From the NCBI GenBank assembly GCA_002327765.1, contig DCUH01000024.1:1-18351 (forward strand): a stretch of DNA of 18,351 nucleotides. Reading direction: 5' to 3'. Position numbers and translations under genes: made by a program. Source of the DNA: a bacterium UBA2219. GTDB lineage: Bacteria; Desulfobacterota; Deferrimicrobia; Deferrimicrobiales; Deferrimicrobiaceae. The notes under the pieces were generated by a model that was not told the origin of the DNA, did no database searches, and saw nothing but the letters and a program-made list of their open reading frames with translations. This document shows, one piece after another, positions 1 through 7,561 of this stretch. Position 1 is the stretch's first letter, and every line of letters starts with the position of its first letter.

Positions 1-1308
1 CTGGAGATCATCTACGAGATCAACCGGCGTTTCCTCGACGAGGTGCGGGAGCGCTTCCCCGGCGACGAGGACCGGGCGAGGCGCCTCTCCATCATCGACG
101 AGCAGGGGGAGCGGTACGTGCGCATGGCCCACCTGGCCGTCGTCGGCAGCCACGCCGTCAACGGGGTGGCCGCACTCCACACGGAGCTGCTCAAGCAGAC
201 CGTCCTGAGGGACTTCTTCGAGCTGTACCCGGAGCGGTTCCACAACGTCACCAACGGCGTTACCCCGCGGCGCTGGGTGGTCCGGAGCAACCCCGGCCTT
301 TCCCGGCTGATCACGGAGCGGCTCGGCGGCGACGACTGGGTGCGCGACACGGAGAAGCTGCGGGGGCTCGAGCCCTTCGCCCGCGACCGCTCCTTCCGGG
401 CGGAGTGGCGCAGGGTCAAGGAAGGGAACAAGCGGCTGCTGGCCTCCGTGATCCGGGAGCGCACCGGCGTGGCGGTCGACCCGGACTCGCTCTTTGACGT
501 GCAGGTCAAGCGGATCCACGAGTACAAGCGCCAGCACCTGAACGTCCTGCACATCATCACCCTCTACAACCGGATCAAGCGCGACCCGGGCGCCGACATC
601 CTCCCCCGCACGTTCCTCTTCGGCGGCAAGGCGGCGCCGGGGTACTTCATGGCGAAGCGGATCATCAAGCTGATCACGGCGGTGGGGGACGTGGTCAACA
701 CCGACCCCGACGTGGCCGGGCGACTCAAGGTGGTGTTCTTCCCCGACTTCAACGTCAAGAACGCCCAGTTGATCTACCCGGCGGCCGACCTCTCCGAGCA
801 GATCTCCACGGCGGGGAAGGAGGCGTCGGGGACCGGCAACATGAAGTTCTCCTTCAACGGCGCCCTGACGATCGGCACGCTCGACGGGGCCAACGTCGAG
901 ATCCTGGAGGAGGTCGGGGCGGAGAACTTCTTCCTGTTCGGCCTGAACGCGGAGGAGGTGCGGAACCTGAAGGAAAGCGGTTACAACCCGACGCGCTGGT
1001 ACGAGGGGAACGAGGGGCTGCGCGAGGCCGTCGACCGGATCGCCTCGGGGGCGTTCTCGTCGGGCGACCGGGAGCTGTTCCGGCCCCTGGTGTCGCACAT
1101 GCTGCGGCACGACGACTTCCTGCTGATGGCCGACTACCAGTCGTACGTCGACGCCCAGGAGCGGGTCTCCGCCGCCTTCCGCGACCCGGACCGCTGGGCG
1201 GAGATGTCCATCCGCAACGTCGCGCGGATGGGGAAGTTCTCGTCGGACCGGTCGATCCGGGAGTACTGCCGGGACATCTGGGGCGCGGGCCCGCTCGGGG
1301 CGGAATGA
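1..1308 (+). CDS. glgP: Glycogen/starch phosphorylase, C-terminal part (5' end outside window)
   Basis: The reading frame is open from base 1 (LEIIYEINRRFLDEV...) to the TGA at 1306-1308, so 435 residues of an enzyme usually around 800-850 long are visible. It is the GT35 family alpha-glucan phosphorylase, which uses phosphate and PLP to release glucose-1-phosphate from glycogen in the cytoplasm. Family signatures are present in order: GSHAVNGVA, TNGVTPRRW, FDVQVKRIHEYKRQ, GGKAAPGYFMAK, then EASGTGNMKFSFNGALTIGTLDGANVEI-type sequence. The Lys in GTGNMK (codon 844-846) is the PLP Schiff-base lysine. The C-terminus (GKFSSDRSIREY) is complete and matches the family end. The lipoprotein gene starts 35 bases after the stop and may be co-transcribed. 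The N-terminal half, with any allosteric sites, cannot be judged. Confidence 0.97.
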   Translation: MEIIYEINRRFLDEVRERFPGDEDRARRLSIIDEQGERYVRMAHLAVVGSHAVNGVAALHTELLKQTVLRDFFELYPERFHNVTNGVTPRRWVVRSNPGLSRLITERLGGDDWVRDTEKLRGLEPFARDRSFRAEWRRVKEGNKRLLASVIRERTGVAVDPDSLFDVQVKRIHEYKRQHLNVLHIITLYNRIKRDPGADILPRTFLFGGKAAPGYFMAKRIIKLITAVGDVVNTDPDVAGRLKVVFFPDFNVKNAQLIYPAADLSEQISTAGKEASGTGNMKFSFNGALTIGTLDGANVEILEEVGAENFFLFGLNAEEVRNLKESGYNPTRWYEGNEGLREAVDRIASGAFSSGDRELFRPLVSHMLRHDDFLLMADYQSYVDAQERVSAAFRDPDRWAEMSIRNVARMGKFSSDRSIREYCRDIWGAGPLGAE

Positions 1309-1343
1309 AGGGGTTCGGCGTCCAAAAAGGAATGGAGGGAAAA

Positions 1344-1913
1344 ATGCGTTGCCGTGACGCATCGACCGGCAGGATTTTCGCCGCGGCGATCCTCGCCGCT
1401 TTCTTCCTGCTGGCCGGCTGCACGACCTACCGGGTCGCTTTTACCCGGGAGATCCGCGAACAATACCTGCTGGAGAGCGAGGACCTGAAAAAGCTGCAGT
1501 ATTACCTTTCCGACGACATCACGCTGCAGAGGGAATTCGTCCGGGGGGACGCGGAAGTCTCGAAGGGCCACAAGCTCGTGACGAAAGAGACGGGGCTCGT
1601 GGAGGAGGTGATCGTTCGCGCCCGGACCCCGGGGGTCGCCACGGAGGTGGGCGACACGTACATCGCCATCAGCTTCGAGCCGGGGAAATCGCTGTATTTC
1701 GGTTCCCCTCCCGCGGATCGGGATCCCGAGCGGAAATACAAGCTCCTCGCGAACCGGTGGACCGACGCGTACGGGGAGGTTCCCTACGACGGCAGGACCT
1801 TCTACGCCGTGGGGAGAAGCCGGGCGGCGTACCTCGAGGTTCTCGTGGATTCGCTCGACGCGGTGAAGAAGAGCAGCAAAGTCCTTCCGGGGATGACCCT
1901 TCCCCCGGAATAG
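1344..1913 (+). CDS. Hypothetical lipoprotein
   Basis: A 189-residue protein with a type II signal peptide: MRCRDASTGR, then a hydrophobic stretch and the lipobox LAGC with the acylated Cys at residue 26. The mature chain should be a membrane-anchored periplasmic or outer-membrane-facing lipoprotein. In-frame ATGs at 1305 and 1332 are possible, but the Shine-Dalgarno sequence GGAGGG at 1334-1339 points to 1344. After the Cys the chain reads TTYRVAFTREIREQYLL..., mostly polar with alternating beta-like stretches and no motif I recognise. It follows glgP closely and may share its transcript, which does not by itself suggest a role in glycogen metabolism. Function unknown. Confidence 0.85.
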   Translation: MRCRDASTGRIFAAAILAAFFLLAGCTTYRVAFTREIREQYLLESEDLKKLQYYLSDDITLQREFVRGDAEVSKGHKLVTKETGLVEEVIVRARTPGVATEVGDTYIAISFEPGKSLYFGSPPADRDPERKYKLLANRWTDAYGEVPYDGRTFYAVGRSRAAYLEVLVDSLDAVKKSSKVLPGMTLPPE

Positions 1914-1930
1914 GGACCCGCGTCCAAGGC

Positions 1931-2587
1931 TCAGGTTCCCCGGTCGCCGCCGTCGAGACGCGCCATCTGCCGGTCGTGGGCGCGGGAAAGCAGCCCCAGG
2001 GCCGCGCAGCCGCCGATCAGCGCGTAGAGCATGTCGGACTGCGTGTCCCACTCGTACCCCTGCGTGCCCAGGAACTCCTCTGCGCCCTGGCCGAGGAGCA
2101 GGGCGGCGCCCCACTCGATGAACTCGTAGGCGGCGCTGATCGCGAGCACGACGCAGAGGACGAGGAAGACGAGCATCTTCCCGCGCCGCACGTGGCCGCC
2201 GCGGACCAGCACTTCTCGGGCGGCGATCGCCGGCACCAGCCCCTGGAAGAAGTGGCCGATCTTGTCGTAGGGGTTGCGGCCCGCATCCAGAAGGTCCTGG
2301 ATCCAGAAGCCGAGCGGCACCCGCGCGTAAGTGTAGGCGCCGCCGAGCATCAGCACGAGGGCGTGGGCGAAGATCAGGCAGTACAGCAGGGTGGTGAGGG
2401 GGAAGCGGCGCCGGGTGGCGGCCAGCACCGGCAGCACGAAGACGACCGGGAACACCTCCGCCGCCCACGTCAGCCGGTCGTACGGGTCGATGCCGGAGAC
2501 GGCCAGCAGCGCGACGAGCGCGGCGCCCGCGGCCAGGAGGGCGCGGGCGCCGCGGGGGGAAGAGGTCGCCCCGGGGATCGGTTCCAT
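1931..2587 (-). CDS. DUF2238 / YjdF-family integral membrane protein
   Basis: A 218-residue protein with about five or six hydrophobic segments. It carries the conserved blocks of the YjdF/DUF2238 family: NPYDKIGHFFQGLVPAIAARE (residues about 105-124), AYEFIEWGAAL (about 153-163) and FLGTQGYEWDTQSDM (about 172-186). Family members are inner-membrane proteins of unknown biochemical function. The start is chosen at the ATG at 2587: the open frame continues upstream but only with proline/arginine-rich shadow sequence. There is no Shine-Dalgarno sequence before this ATG, and a TATACT -10-like box ends 6 bases before it, so the mRNA may be leaderless. It ends convergently with the lipoprotein gene, 17 bases from that stop. 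Confidence 0.9.
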   Translation of the reverse strand: MEPIPGATSSPRGARALLAAGAALVALLAVSGIDPYDRLTWAAEVFPVVFVLPVLAATRRRFPLTTLLYCLIFAHALVLMLGGAYTYARVPLGFWIQDLLDAGRNPYDKIGHFFQGLVPAIAAREVLVRGGHVRRGKMLVFLVLCVVLAISAAYEFIEWGAALLLGQGAEEFLGTQGYEWDTQSDMLYALIGGCAALGLLSRAHDRQMARLDGGDRGT

Positions 2588-2593
2588 GGAAAA

Positions 2594-2624
2594 AGTATAC
2601 ACGCGCGGCGGTTCTTCGCCGCAA
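2594..2624 (-). promoter_or_regulatory. Candidate sigma-70 promoter for the DUF2238 gene
   Basis: On the minus strand a TTGCGG -35-like hexamer (2619-2624) and a TATACT -10-like hexamer (2594-2599, five of six to consensus) are separated by 19 bases. The -10 box ends only 6 bases before the ATG at 2587, which would place transcription start at or next to the start codon. The spacing is slightly long, so this is a prediction only. Confidence 0.35.
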
Positions 2625-2642
2625 TCGCGATCGGCCGTACGC

Positions 2643-4172
2643 TCAGCCCGCCCGCTCCGTGCGGTTCCGCCCGCCCGACTTGGCGCGGTACATGGCTTCG
2701 TCCGCCCGCTCGACCAGCCGCTCGAACGATTCACCGGGGCGGAATTCCGCGATCCCGAGGCTGACGGTCACGCCGCGCGAGGGGCCGTTTCCGGAAGAGG
2801 CCGCGGCGAGACGGATCTTCTCGGCGGTGGCGTGCGCGCCCTCGAGGTCCGTGTGCGGGAGCAGCACGAGGAACTCCTCCCCGCCCCATCTTCCGAAGAC
2901 GTCCATCTTCCGCAGGAGCGATTTCACGGTTAGGGCGGTCGTCCGCAGGACCCGGTCCCCCTCGTTGTGCCCGTGCGCGTCGTTGAACTCCTTGAAGCGG
3001 TCGATGTCGAAGAGCGCCAGCGACAGCGGTCCCTTGTACCTGACGGCCCGGGCGATCTCGATGACGGCCCTTTCCTGCATGGCGTGCCGGTTGAGTATTT
3101 CCGTGAGCTGGTCCGTGCTGGACAGCCGCTTCAGCCGGATCCGTTCCCGGATGCCGAGGACGGACAGCGCGGCGACGAAGAGGAACGCGATCGTGGAGGA
3201 GGCCAGGGAGGCCCGGAAATGGGACGAGATCCTGTCCATGATGCTGTCTTCGGATATGGAAACGATGTAGGCGACGTGCTCCCCGAGGATGTTCTCCATG
3301 GACTTGAACAGCACAAGAAACGTTTTCCCCCCGTGGCGGTGCAGGAGCCCGAAGCTGCGGCCGCCGGCGAGGCGCTCGTCGAGGCGCAGGCCGCCCGGTC
3401 CGAACAGCTCGGCATGCAGGTTCCCCGTGTTGATGTCCTTGTCGAACAGGAACTCCCGGGAAAAGGTGCTTTCGGAGTAATTCGCCATCTGGTCGGGGAA
3501 CACGGTGGCTTCCGCGACCGACCGCTTCACGGAGAACAGCACCTCCGCCTTCGAATGCGCGCGAAGGGCGTCGAGCACCGAGCCCATCGAGAAGGAGAGC
3601 TCGACGGAACCGCAATGCTCTTCCCCGTGGAACAGCGGGTAGACGAAACGGTACCCGTTCAGGACGCGCCCCTCCTCGAACCCCGCGGCGGGCCGCTTCG
3701 TCTCATTGGCGGCGCGCACGGTCGCCCGGATGCCGTGCAGGGCGTCTCCGTGCATGTTCGGGGCCTGCATCCGCAGGAAGCTGGTGCCGTCGGGAAAAAC
3801 GAACTGGAACTGCCGGAAGCCGTATCTTTTCAGGAGTTCGTATCCCGGGAGCATGGTGTCGTGCAAGCGGCTCCTCAGGACGTCCCGCGCCGCCGGGCCC
3901 GATGTCTTCGCGCGGCAGACGGCGGATGCCGTTTCCGGCACATTCACCAAGGAATCGTATACGTACCGCGAGAAATTCCCAAGGGTGTTGATGGTCGCTT
4001 CCGTGGTGGAGACCAGCCGGTTCATGCTCGCGTCGAGGTACTGCTTTTTGCGGGTTTCCCGGTTTTCCAGGAGGAAATCGACCAGCATCGCGTACAAGGC
4101 CGCCACCAGGAGGAAGAACAGGATCCAATGCAGGTAGGGTTTCAGGCGGGAAACGCCGAGCGCTTTCAGCAT
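2643..4172 (-). CDS. Diguanylate cyclase with periplasmic dCache_3-like sensor domain
   Basis: A 509-residue membrane protein. A transmembrane helix lies at about residues 12-34, a periplasmic region at about 35-318, a second helix at about 322-341, and a GGDEF domain at about 351-500. The active-site loop is GGEEF (430-434), preceded by DIDRFKEFND, so it should make c-di-GMP from two GTP. The inhibitory I-site RxxD (RKMD, 421-424) lies exactly five residues before GGEEF, so product inhibition is expected. The sensor contains FVFPDGTSFLRMQAPNMHGD and GFEEGRVLNGYRFVYPLF, typical of double Cache domain 3, which suggests a small-molecule ligand not identifiable here. The ATG at 4172 has GGAGAGG a few bases upstream. 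No EAL or HD-GYP domain is present. Confidence 0.94.
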   Translation of the reverse strand: MLKALGVSRLKPYLHWILFFLLVAALYAMLVDFLLENRETRKKQYLDASMNRLVSTTEATINTLGNFSRYVYDSLVNVPETASAVCRAKTSGPAARDVLRSRLHDTMLPGYELLKRYGFRQFQFVFPDGTSFLRMQAPNMHGDALHGIRATVRAANETKRPAAGFEEGRVLNGYRFVYPLFHGEEHCGSVELSFSMGSVLDALRAHSKAEVLFSVKRSVAEATVFPDQMANYSESTFSREFLFDKDINTGNLHAELFGPGGLRLDERLAGGRSFGLLHRHGGKTFLVLFKSMENILGEHVAYIVSISEDSIMDRISSHFRASLASSTIAFLFVAALSVLGIRERIRLKRLSSTDQLTEILNRHAMQERAVIEIARAVRYKGPLSLALFDIDRFKEFNDAHGHNEGDRVLRTTALTVKSLLRKMDVFGRWGGEEFLVLLPHTDLEGAHATAEKIRLAAASSGNGPSRGVTVSLGIAEFRPGESFERLVERADEAMYRAKSGGRNRTERAG

Positions 4173-4232
4173 GAATCCTCTCCGCAGACTTCATCGTTTC
4201 CGGAACGGTCGCGATTCCCCGGGAGGATCCGC

Positions 4233-4257
4233 CGGCACAGCGCGACGCGGTGTGCCG
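4233..4257. other. Hairpin in the leader of the diguanylate cyclase gene
   Basis: CGGCACA (4233-4239) and TGTGCCG (4251-4257) form a perfect 7-bp stem with an 11-base loop. It lies in the 213-base gap between the aminotransferase stop (4386) and the cyclase start (4172), about 60 bases upstream of the cyclase ATG. No T-run follows on either strand. It could be an end-of-transcript structure for the aminotransferase or a leader structure. Nothing else recognisable was seen in the gap. Confidence 0.3.
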
Positions 4258-4385
4258 TTCCCCCGACGGGCTGGGCATCGTGTTCGGAACAATTCCTACC
4301 ACATTTTCCGTGGCGCCGATACGGCGATGATGAGGCCGCCGCGGACCGGCGGCTCGCCGTCATGGACTGCACGGCGCGGGCCCCT

Positions 4386-5552
4386 TCATTTCGCCGCGGC
4401 GAAGTATTCCTCCAGCCGGTCCAGCGCCTTGTCGATGTTCCCGATCGAGTTCGCGTAGGAGAAGCGCAGGTACCCCTCCGCGCCCTCGCCGAAGTCGATC
4501 CCGGGGGTGAGGGCGACCCCGGTGGCCTCCAGGATCTCCATCGCGAGCGCAAGCGAATCGGGGTTGACGTGCCGCGCGTCGGCCAGCACGTAAAACGCCC
4601 CCTGGGGCATCCTGCGGACGCCGAGCCCCAGGCGGCGGAGCCTTCCGACCAGGTGGCGCCGCCGCGCGTCGTATGAGGCCCGCATGTTCTCCACGTCCCT
4701 CCACCCGCCTTCGAGGACGGCGATCCCGGCCCGCTGGACGAAATGGGCCGCGCTGATCAGGAAGTTCTGGTGCATGCTCTGCAGGACCCGCATCCGGGAG
4801 GCGGGGACGATCAGGTAGCCCAGCCGCCATCCCGTCATGGCGAAGGTCTTGGAGAAGCCGCCGACGACGAAGGCGTCCGGGTCGAACTCGAGGGCGCATC
4901 GCTCCTCCCCCTCGTAGGTCAGCCCGTGGTACACCTCGTCCGAGATCAGGGGGACCGGGAGCGAAGCCAGCTCCTCGAACCAGTCGGGCGGCAGGACGGA
5001 CCCGGCGGGGTTGGAGGGGGAGTTGACGAAGATCCCGCGCGTCCGCGGGGTGATCATCCTCCGGACGTCTTCGGGGCGCGGCTGGAACCCGTCCTCCTCC
5101 CGGGTCCGCAGGAAGCGGGGGACGCCGCCGGGGAAGCGGATGAAGTTCGGGTAGCAGGCGTAGCACGGGTCGGGAAGGACGATCTCGTCGCCTTCCGTAA
5201 GCAACGCGGAGAACAGGAGCAGGAGCAGCGGGCTGGTCCCGGAGGAGACGATGATGCGCCCGGGGTCGACCGGCACGCCGTACCGCCGCAGGTAATGCTT
5301 CGCGATCGCCTCGCGCAGCTCCGGCAGGCCGAGGGAGTGGGTGTATTTGGTGTCCCCTTCCCGGATCGCCCGGACCGCGGCCTCGCACGCGACCGCGGGC
5401 GTCGGGAAGTCGGGCTCCCCCACGCAGAGGTAGACGATGTCCCTCCCCGCGGCCTCCAGCTCCTTGGCCCGCTCGAGGACCTCCATCGCAAGGAACGGCG
5501 TGACCGCCTCGGCGCGGGGCGAGAAGGGGGGGAGTGTCTTGCCGCGGATCAT
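4386..5552 (-). CDS. PLP-dependent aminotransferase, class I/II (AspC-like)
   Basis: A 388-residue fold-type I aminotransferase of typical family length. Visible motifs: VGEPDFPTP near residues 44-52, SPSNPAG (178-184) with the ring-contacting Asn, DEVYHGL (205-211) with the Asp that pairs with the pyridine nitrogen and the Tyr, GGFSKTFAMTGWRLGY (231-246) with the Schiff-base Lys at 235, and RFSYANS near the C-terminus with the carboxylate-binding Arg. It should exchange an amino group between an amino acid and a 2-oxoacid in the cytoplasm; the sequence alone does not fix the substrate. The ATG at 5552 is chosen because family homology starts there (MIRGKTLPPFSPRAEAV), although the frame stays open upstream. 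There is no clear Shine-Dalgarno, and a TATGCT box lies 11 bases upstream, so it may be nearly leaderless. Confidence 0.93.
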   Translation of the reverse strand: MIRGKTLPPFSPRAEAVTPFLAMEVLERAKELEAAGRDIVYLCVGEPDFPTPAVACEAAVRAIREGDTKYTHSLGLPELREAIAKHYLRRYGVPVDPGRIIVSSGTSPLLLLLFSALLTEGDEIVLPDPCYACYPNFIRFPGGVPRFLRTREEDGFQPRPEDVRRMITPRTRGIFVNSPSNPAGSVLPPDWFEELASLPVPLISDEVYHGLTYEGEERCALEFDPDAFVVGGFSKTFAMTGWRLGYLIVPASRMRVLQSMHQNFLISAAHFVQRAGIAVLEGGWRDVENMRASYDARRRHLVGRLRRLGLGVRRMPQGAFYVLADARHVNPDSLALAMEILEATGVALTPGIDFGEGAEGYLRFSYANSIGNIDKALDRLEEYFAAAK

Positions 5553-5651
5553 CGCACAAAGATAGCATACCTGTCGTGGGGGGGAAGCCGCCGGACGGGA
5601 GCCGTTTCCCGTCATTGCCGGCGGGACGATTAAAGGAAGGGAGGCAAGGAG

Positions 5652-6002
5652 ATGGGAAGAAAAGTGGTCCTGGCGGCGTTCAACGGCGACCCGATGTGCT
5701 TCGTCCACGTGCTGCTGAACGCCATCGACATGGAAGAGAAGGGGTACGACGTGAAGGTGGTGATCGAGGGGAGCGCCACGAAGGTCGTGAACGATCTGGC
5801 GGCGGAAGGGGCGCCCTTCGCGGACCTCTACGCGAAGGTACGTTCGAAGGGGATGATCGACTGCGTCTGCCGGGCTTGCGCCGCCAAGATGGGGGCGCTT
5901 CCGGGCGTCGAGGCGCAGCGGCTTCCGCTGTGCGACGAGATGAAAGGACACCCCAGCCTGGCGAAATACATGGAGCAGGGCAGGGAAGTGATCACCTTCT
6001 GA
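5652..6002 (+). CDS. DsrE-like family protein
   Basis: A 116-residue soluble protein with the DsrE/F-like fold pattern: MGRKVVLAAFNGDPMCFVHVLLNA at the start, a GYDVKVVIEG strand, and the cysteine-rich segment DCVCRACAAKMG near residues 74-85, plus a further Cys in PLCDEM. Some DsrE-superfamily proteins relay sulfur through a conserved Cys, but single-domain members like this one often have no established function. A strong purine-rich Shine-Dalgarno region (GGAAGGGAGG, then AAGGAG) precedes the ATG. It is divergent from the aminotransferase (99-base gap) and convergent with the ankyrin gene (7 bases between stops). No dsrAB or other sulfite-reduction genes are in the window, so a link to dissimilatory sulfur metabolism is not shown. 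Confidence 0.85.
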   Translation: MGRKVVLAAFNGDPMCFVHVLLNAIDMEEKGYDVKVVIEGSATKVVNDLAAEGAPFADLYAKVRSKGMIDCVCRACAAKMGALPGVEAQRLPLCDEMKGHPSLAKYMEQGREVITF

Positions 6003-6009
6003 TCGGCGG

Positions 6010-6651
6010 TCATTCCCCGGCTCCGTGCTTGCGGAGCAGTGAGGCCATATCTTTCTGGCCGTTCAGGATCGCGGCGCCCAGCGGCGTCAGGCCGGCCTTC
6101 GCGCCGGGACCGCCGTTCGCCCCCTTTTTCCCGAGGAGCGCGGCGACGTCCTTGTGGCACCTCGCGGCGCTTTCCGGGGCGCGAAGCCGGGGAGCGTCCG
6201 GCAGGGCCCGGGCGTTGACGTCCGCGCCGGCGGCGATCAGCGCCCCGGCCACGTTTTCGTGCCCCCAGATCGCCGCGACGTGCAGCGGCGTCCAGCCGTT
6301 CCGGGCCTTCGCGTCGACCGCCGCGCCCTTCCCGATGAGGAGCTCCGCGATCTTCCTGTGGTCCCCGTTCGCGGCAAGGTGCAGCGGCGTCATGCCGTTC
6401 CCGTCCCTCGCGTCGACGTCCGCTTCCTTCGAAAGGAGCAGCAGGGCGATATCGCGATGGCCCCATAACACCGCGTCGTGCAGCGGGGTGCCGCCTCCGG
6501 CGGTCCGCGCGTTGACGTCAGTCCCGGCGGCGATCAGCCGGCGCAGCTCTTCGATCTTTCCCGCCCCGGCCGCCTCGTGGATCGGGTCCGCCGGGGCGGC
6601 GGCGGGGACGAGAAGAAAGGCGAGCAGCGCGGCGATCCCGGCGGGCTTCAT
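6010..6651 (-). CDS. Exported ankyrin-repeat protein
   Basis: A 213-residue protein with a Sec signal peptide (MKPAGIAALLAFLLVPAAAPA, cleavage near residue 21) followed by about five to six ankyrin repeats. Three are canonical: GTPLHDAVLWGHRDIALLLL, MTPLHLAANGDHRKIAELL and WTPLHVAAIWGHENVAGAL, each closed by a (D/N)-A-(R/K) turn such as ADVNAR or AAVDAK. A degenerate stretch follows (PDAPRLRAPESAARCHKD) and then a final TPLGAAILNGQKDMASLL repeat. Ankyrin repeats mediate protein binding, so a periplasmic partner is likely. The start at 6651 overlaps the stop of the upstream CpXC gene as ATGA, which suggests translational coupling. Partner and function unknown. Confidence 0.9.
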   Translation of the reverse strand: MKPAGIAALLAFLLVPAAAPADPIHEAAGAGKIEELRRLIAAGTDVNARTAGGGTPLHDAVLWGHRDIALLLLSKEADVDARDGNGMTPLHLAANGDHRKIAELLIGKGAAVDAKARNGWTPLHVAAIWGHENVAGALIAAGADVNARALPDAPRLRAPESAARCHKDVAALLGKKGANGGPGAKAGLTPLGAAILNGQKDMASLLRKHGAGE

Positions 6652-7490
6652 CCCCGCGGTCCCGCGCGGAGCGGGCGGACCTTCCTCGGCACGTCCATCT
6701 CCGACAGCCGGTCCAGAAATTTCGCCCGTTCGGGGTACCGGGCACGGAATCGCCTGGCGTCCACCCTGCTCCGGGCCCAGCTTTCGGCGAAATCCTCGAA
6801 TTCGCCCTTCAGCCCTCCCGGCGGCTCTTCCTTCCGGACCCGGTCCCAGCCGGAGATCCTCCGCCGGTCCAGGAAGGAGCTGTAGGGATTGTGGATGTTC
6901 ATCCCGTCGGAATACGCCTTCAGCCATTTCCTGCGGTTTCCCGGGTCGGCCGCCGGACCGTCGGGATCTCCCGGCAGGTGGAGCGGGATGGCGACCCGGA
7001 TCTTCCTCCCCTGCAGCAGAAGGAAACCCGGGCCGTTCCCTCCCTCCGGGATCAGCCGGAAGGCGGGGTTCCGCTTGAGGTGCCCCGCCTCATTTCTCCT
7101 CAATGCGGGGTCCTCCTTGAGCAGCAGCTCGATCAGCGCCTCCCGGCCGAACACCACGAGCTCCTTCCCGGGTTCCGCACCGTCCGTATAGTGGCATTCG
7201 AGGCGGGAGCGCAGCCGTTCGATCAGCTCCTTCCGCCCCTCCTTCCCTTTCGGCAGGTCCTCCCTGCCGCAGACCCAGACGGACAGCCGGTTCGTCTCGT
7301 CCCGGTACAGGTAGCTGTTGCCGACCGCCAGCCCGTGGCCGCACGACGGGCAACGGACCCGGTTGAACTCCCCGGAGAGGATGGCGTCTTTCAGCCCGGG
7401 ATCGTGCTCCGCGAGCAGGTATTCGCAGGCTTCCGCCGTGAAAGCGGCCCCGCAGCTGCACCGGATGTCGTACTCCGTCTTCAGCGCCAT
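6648..7490 (-). CDS. CpXC-domain protein
   Basis: A 280-residue protein beginning MALKTEYDIRCSCGAAF, with a zinc-knuckle-like pair: C-x-C at 11/13 and CPSC at 47/50. Between them lies DPGLKDAILSGEFNRVRCPSCG, the arrangement of the CpXC domain, which is of unknown function. The first knuckle lacks the usual Pro (CSC instead of CPxC). The remainder (residues about 90-280) is charged and soluble, without signal peptide or membrane segment. GGGAGGG lies just before the ATG at 7490. It sits between the Tat-signal amidase (71-base gap) and the ankyrin gene (ATGA overlap), so the three probably form one operon, although their products are predicted to be in different compartments. Confidence 0.85.
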   Translation of the reverse strand: MALKTEYDIRCSCGAAFTAEACEYLLAEHDPGLKDAILSGEFNRVRCPSCGHGLAVGNSYLYRDETNRLSVWVCGREDLPKGKEGRKELIERLRSRLECHYTDGAEPGKELVVFGREALIELLLKEDPALRRNEAGHLKRNPAFRLIPEGGNGPGFLLLQGRKIRVAIPLHLPGDPDGPAADPGNRRKWLKAYSDGMNIHNPYSSFLDRRRISGWDRVRKEEPPGGLKGEFEDFAESWARSRVDARRFRARYPERAKFLDRLSEMDVPRKVRPLRAGPRG

Positions 7491-7561
7491 GGTCCCTCCC
7501 GGGATTTTCGCGCCGGGGACCTTGCCGCGGATCCCCGGCGCCTTTGCGGGTTGCTTTCCCT

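Noticed and set aside
1134..2624. Long minus-strand open frame across glgP and the lipoprotein gene.
   Set aside because: It is antisense to two well supported genes, is proline/arginine-rich, and is one of many GC-driven shadow frames. The same applies to the long open frames opposite the aminotransferase, the lyase and the LysA-like gene.
4259..4330. Minus-strand CACGGAAAATG resembling the sigma-54 element at 14463.
   Set aside because: It shares the 11-mer CACGGAAAATG, but the invariant GG and GC positions read GC and GT, so it does not fit a -24/-12 promoter.
4173..4385. Possible c-di-GMP riboswitch upstream of the diguanylate cyclase.
   Set aside because: The conserved GEMM segments (such as GGGACGCAAAGCC) are absent; only a simple 7-bp hairpin is present.
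5553..5951. N-terminal extension of the aminotransferase to 521 residues.
   Set aside because: The extra 133 residues are antisense to the DsrE-like gene and no aminotransferase domain is known there; the class I/II core begins at the ATG at 5552.
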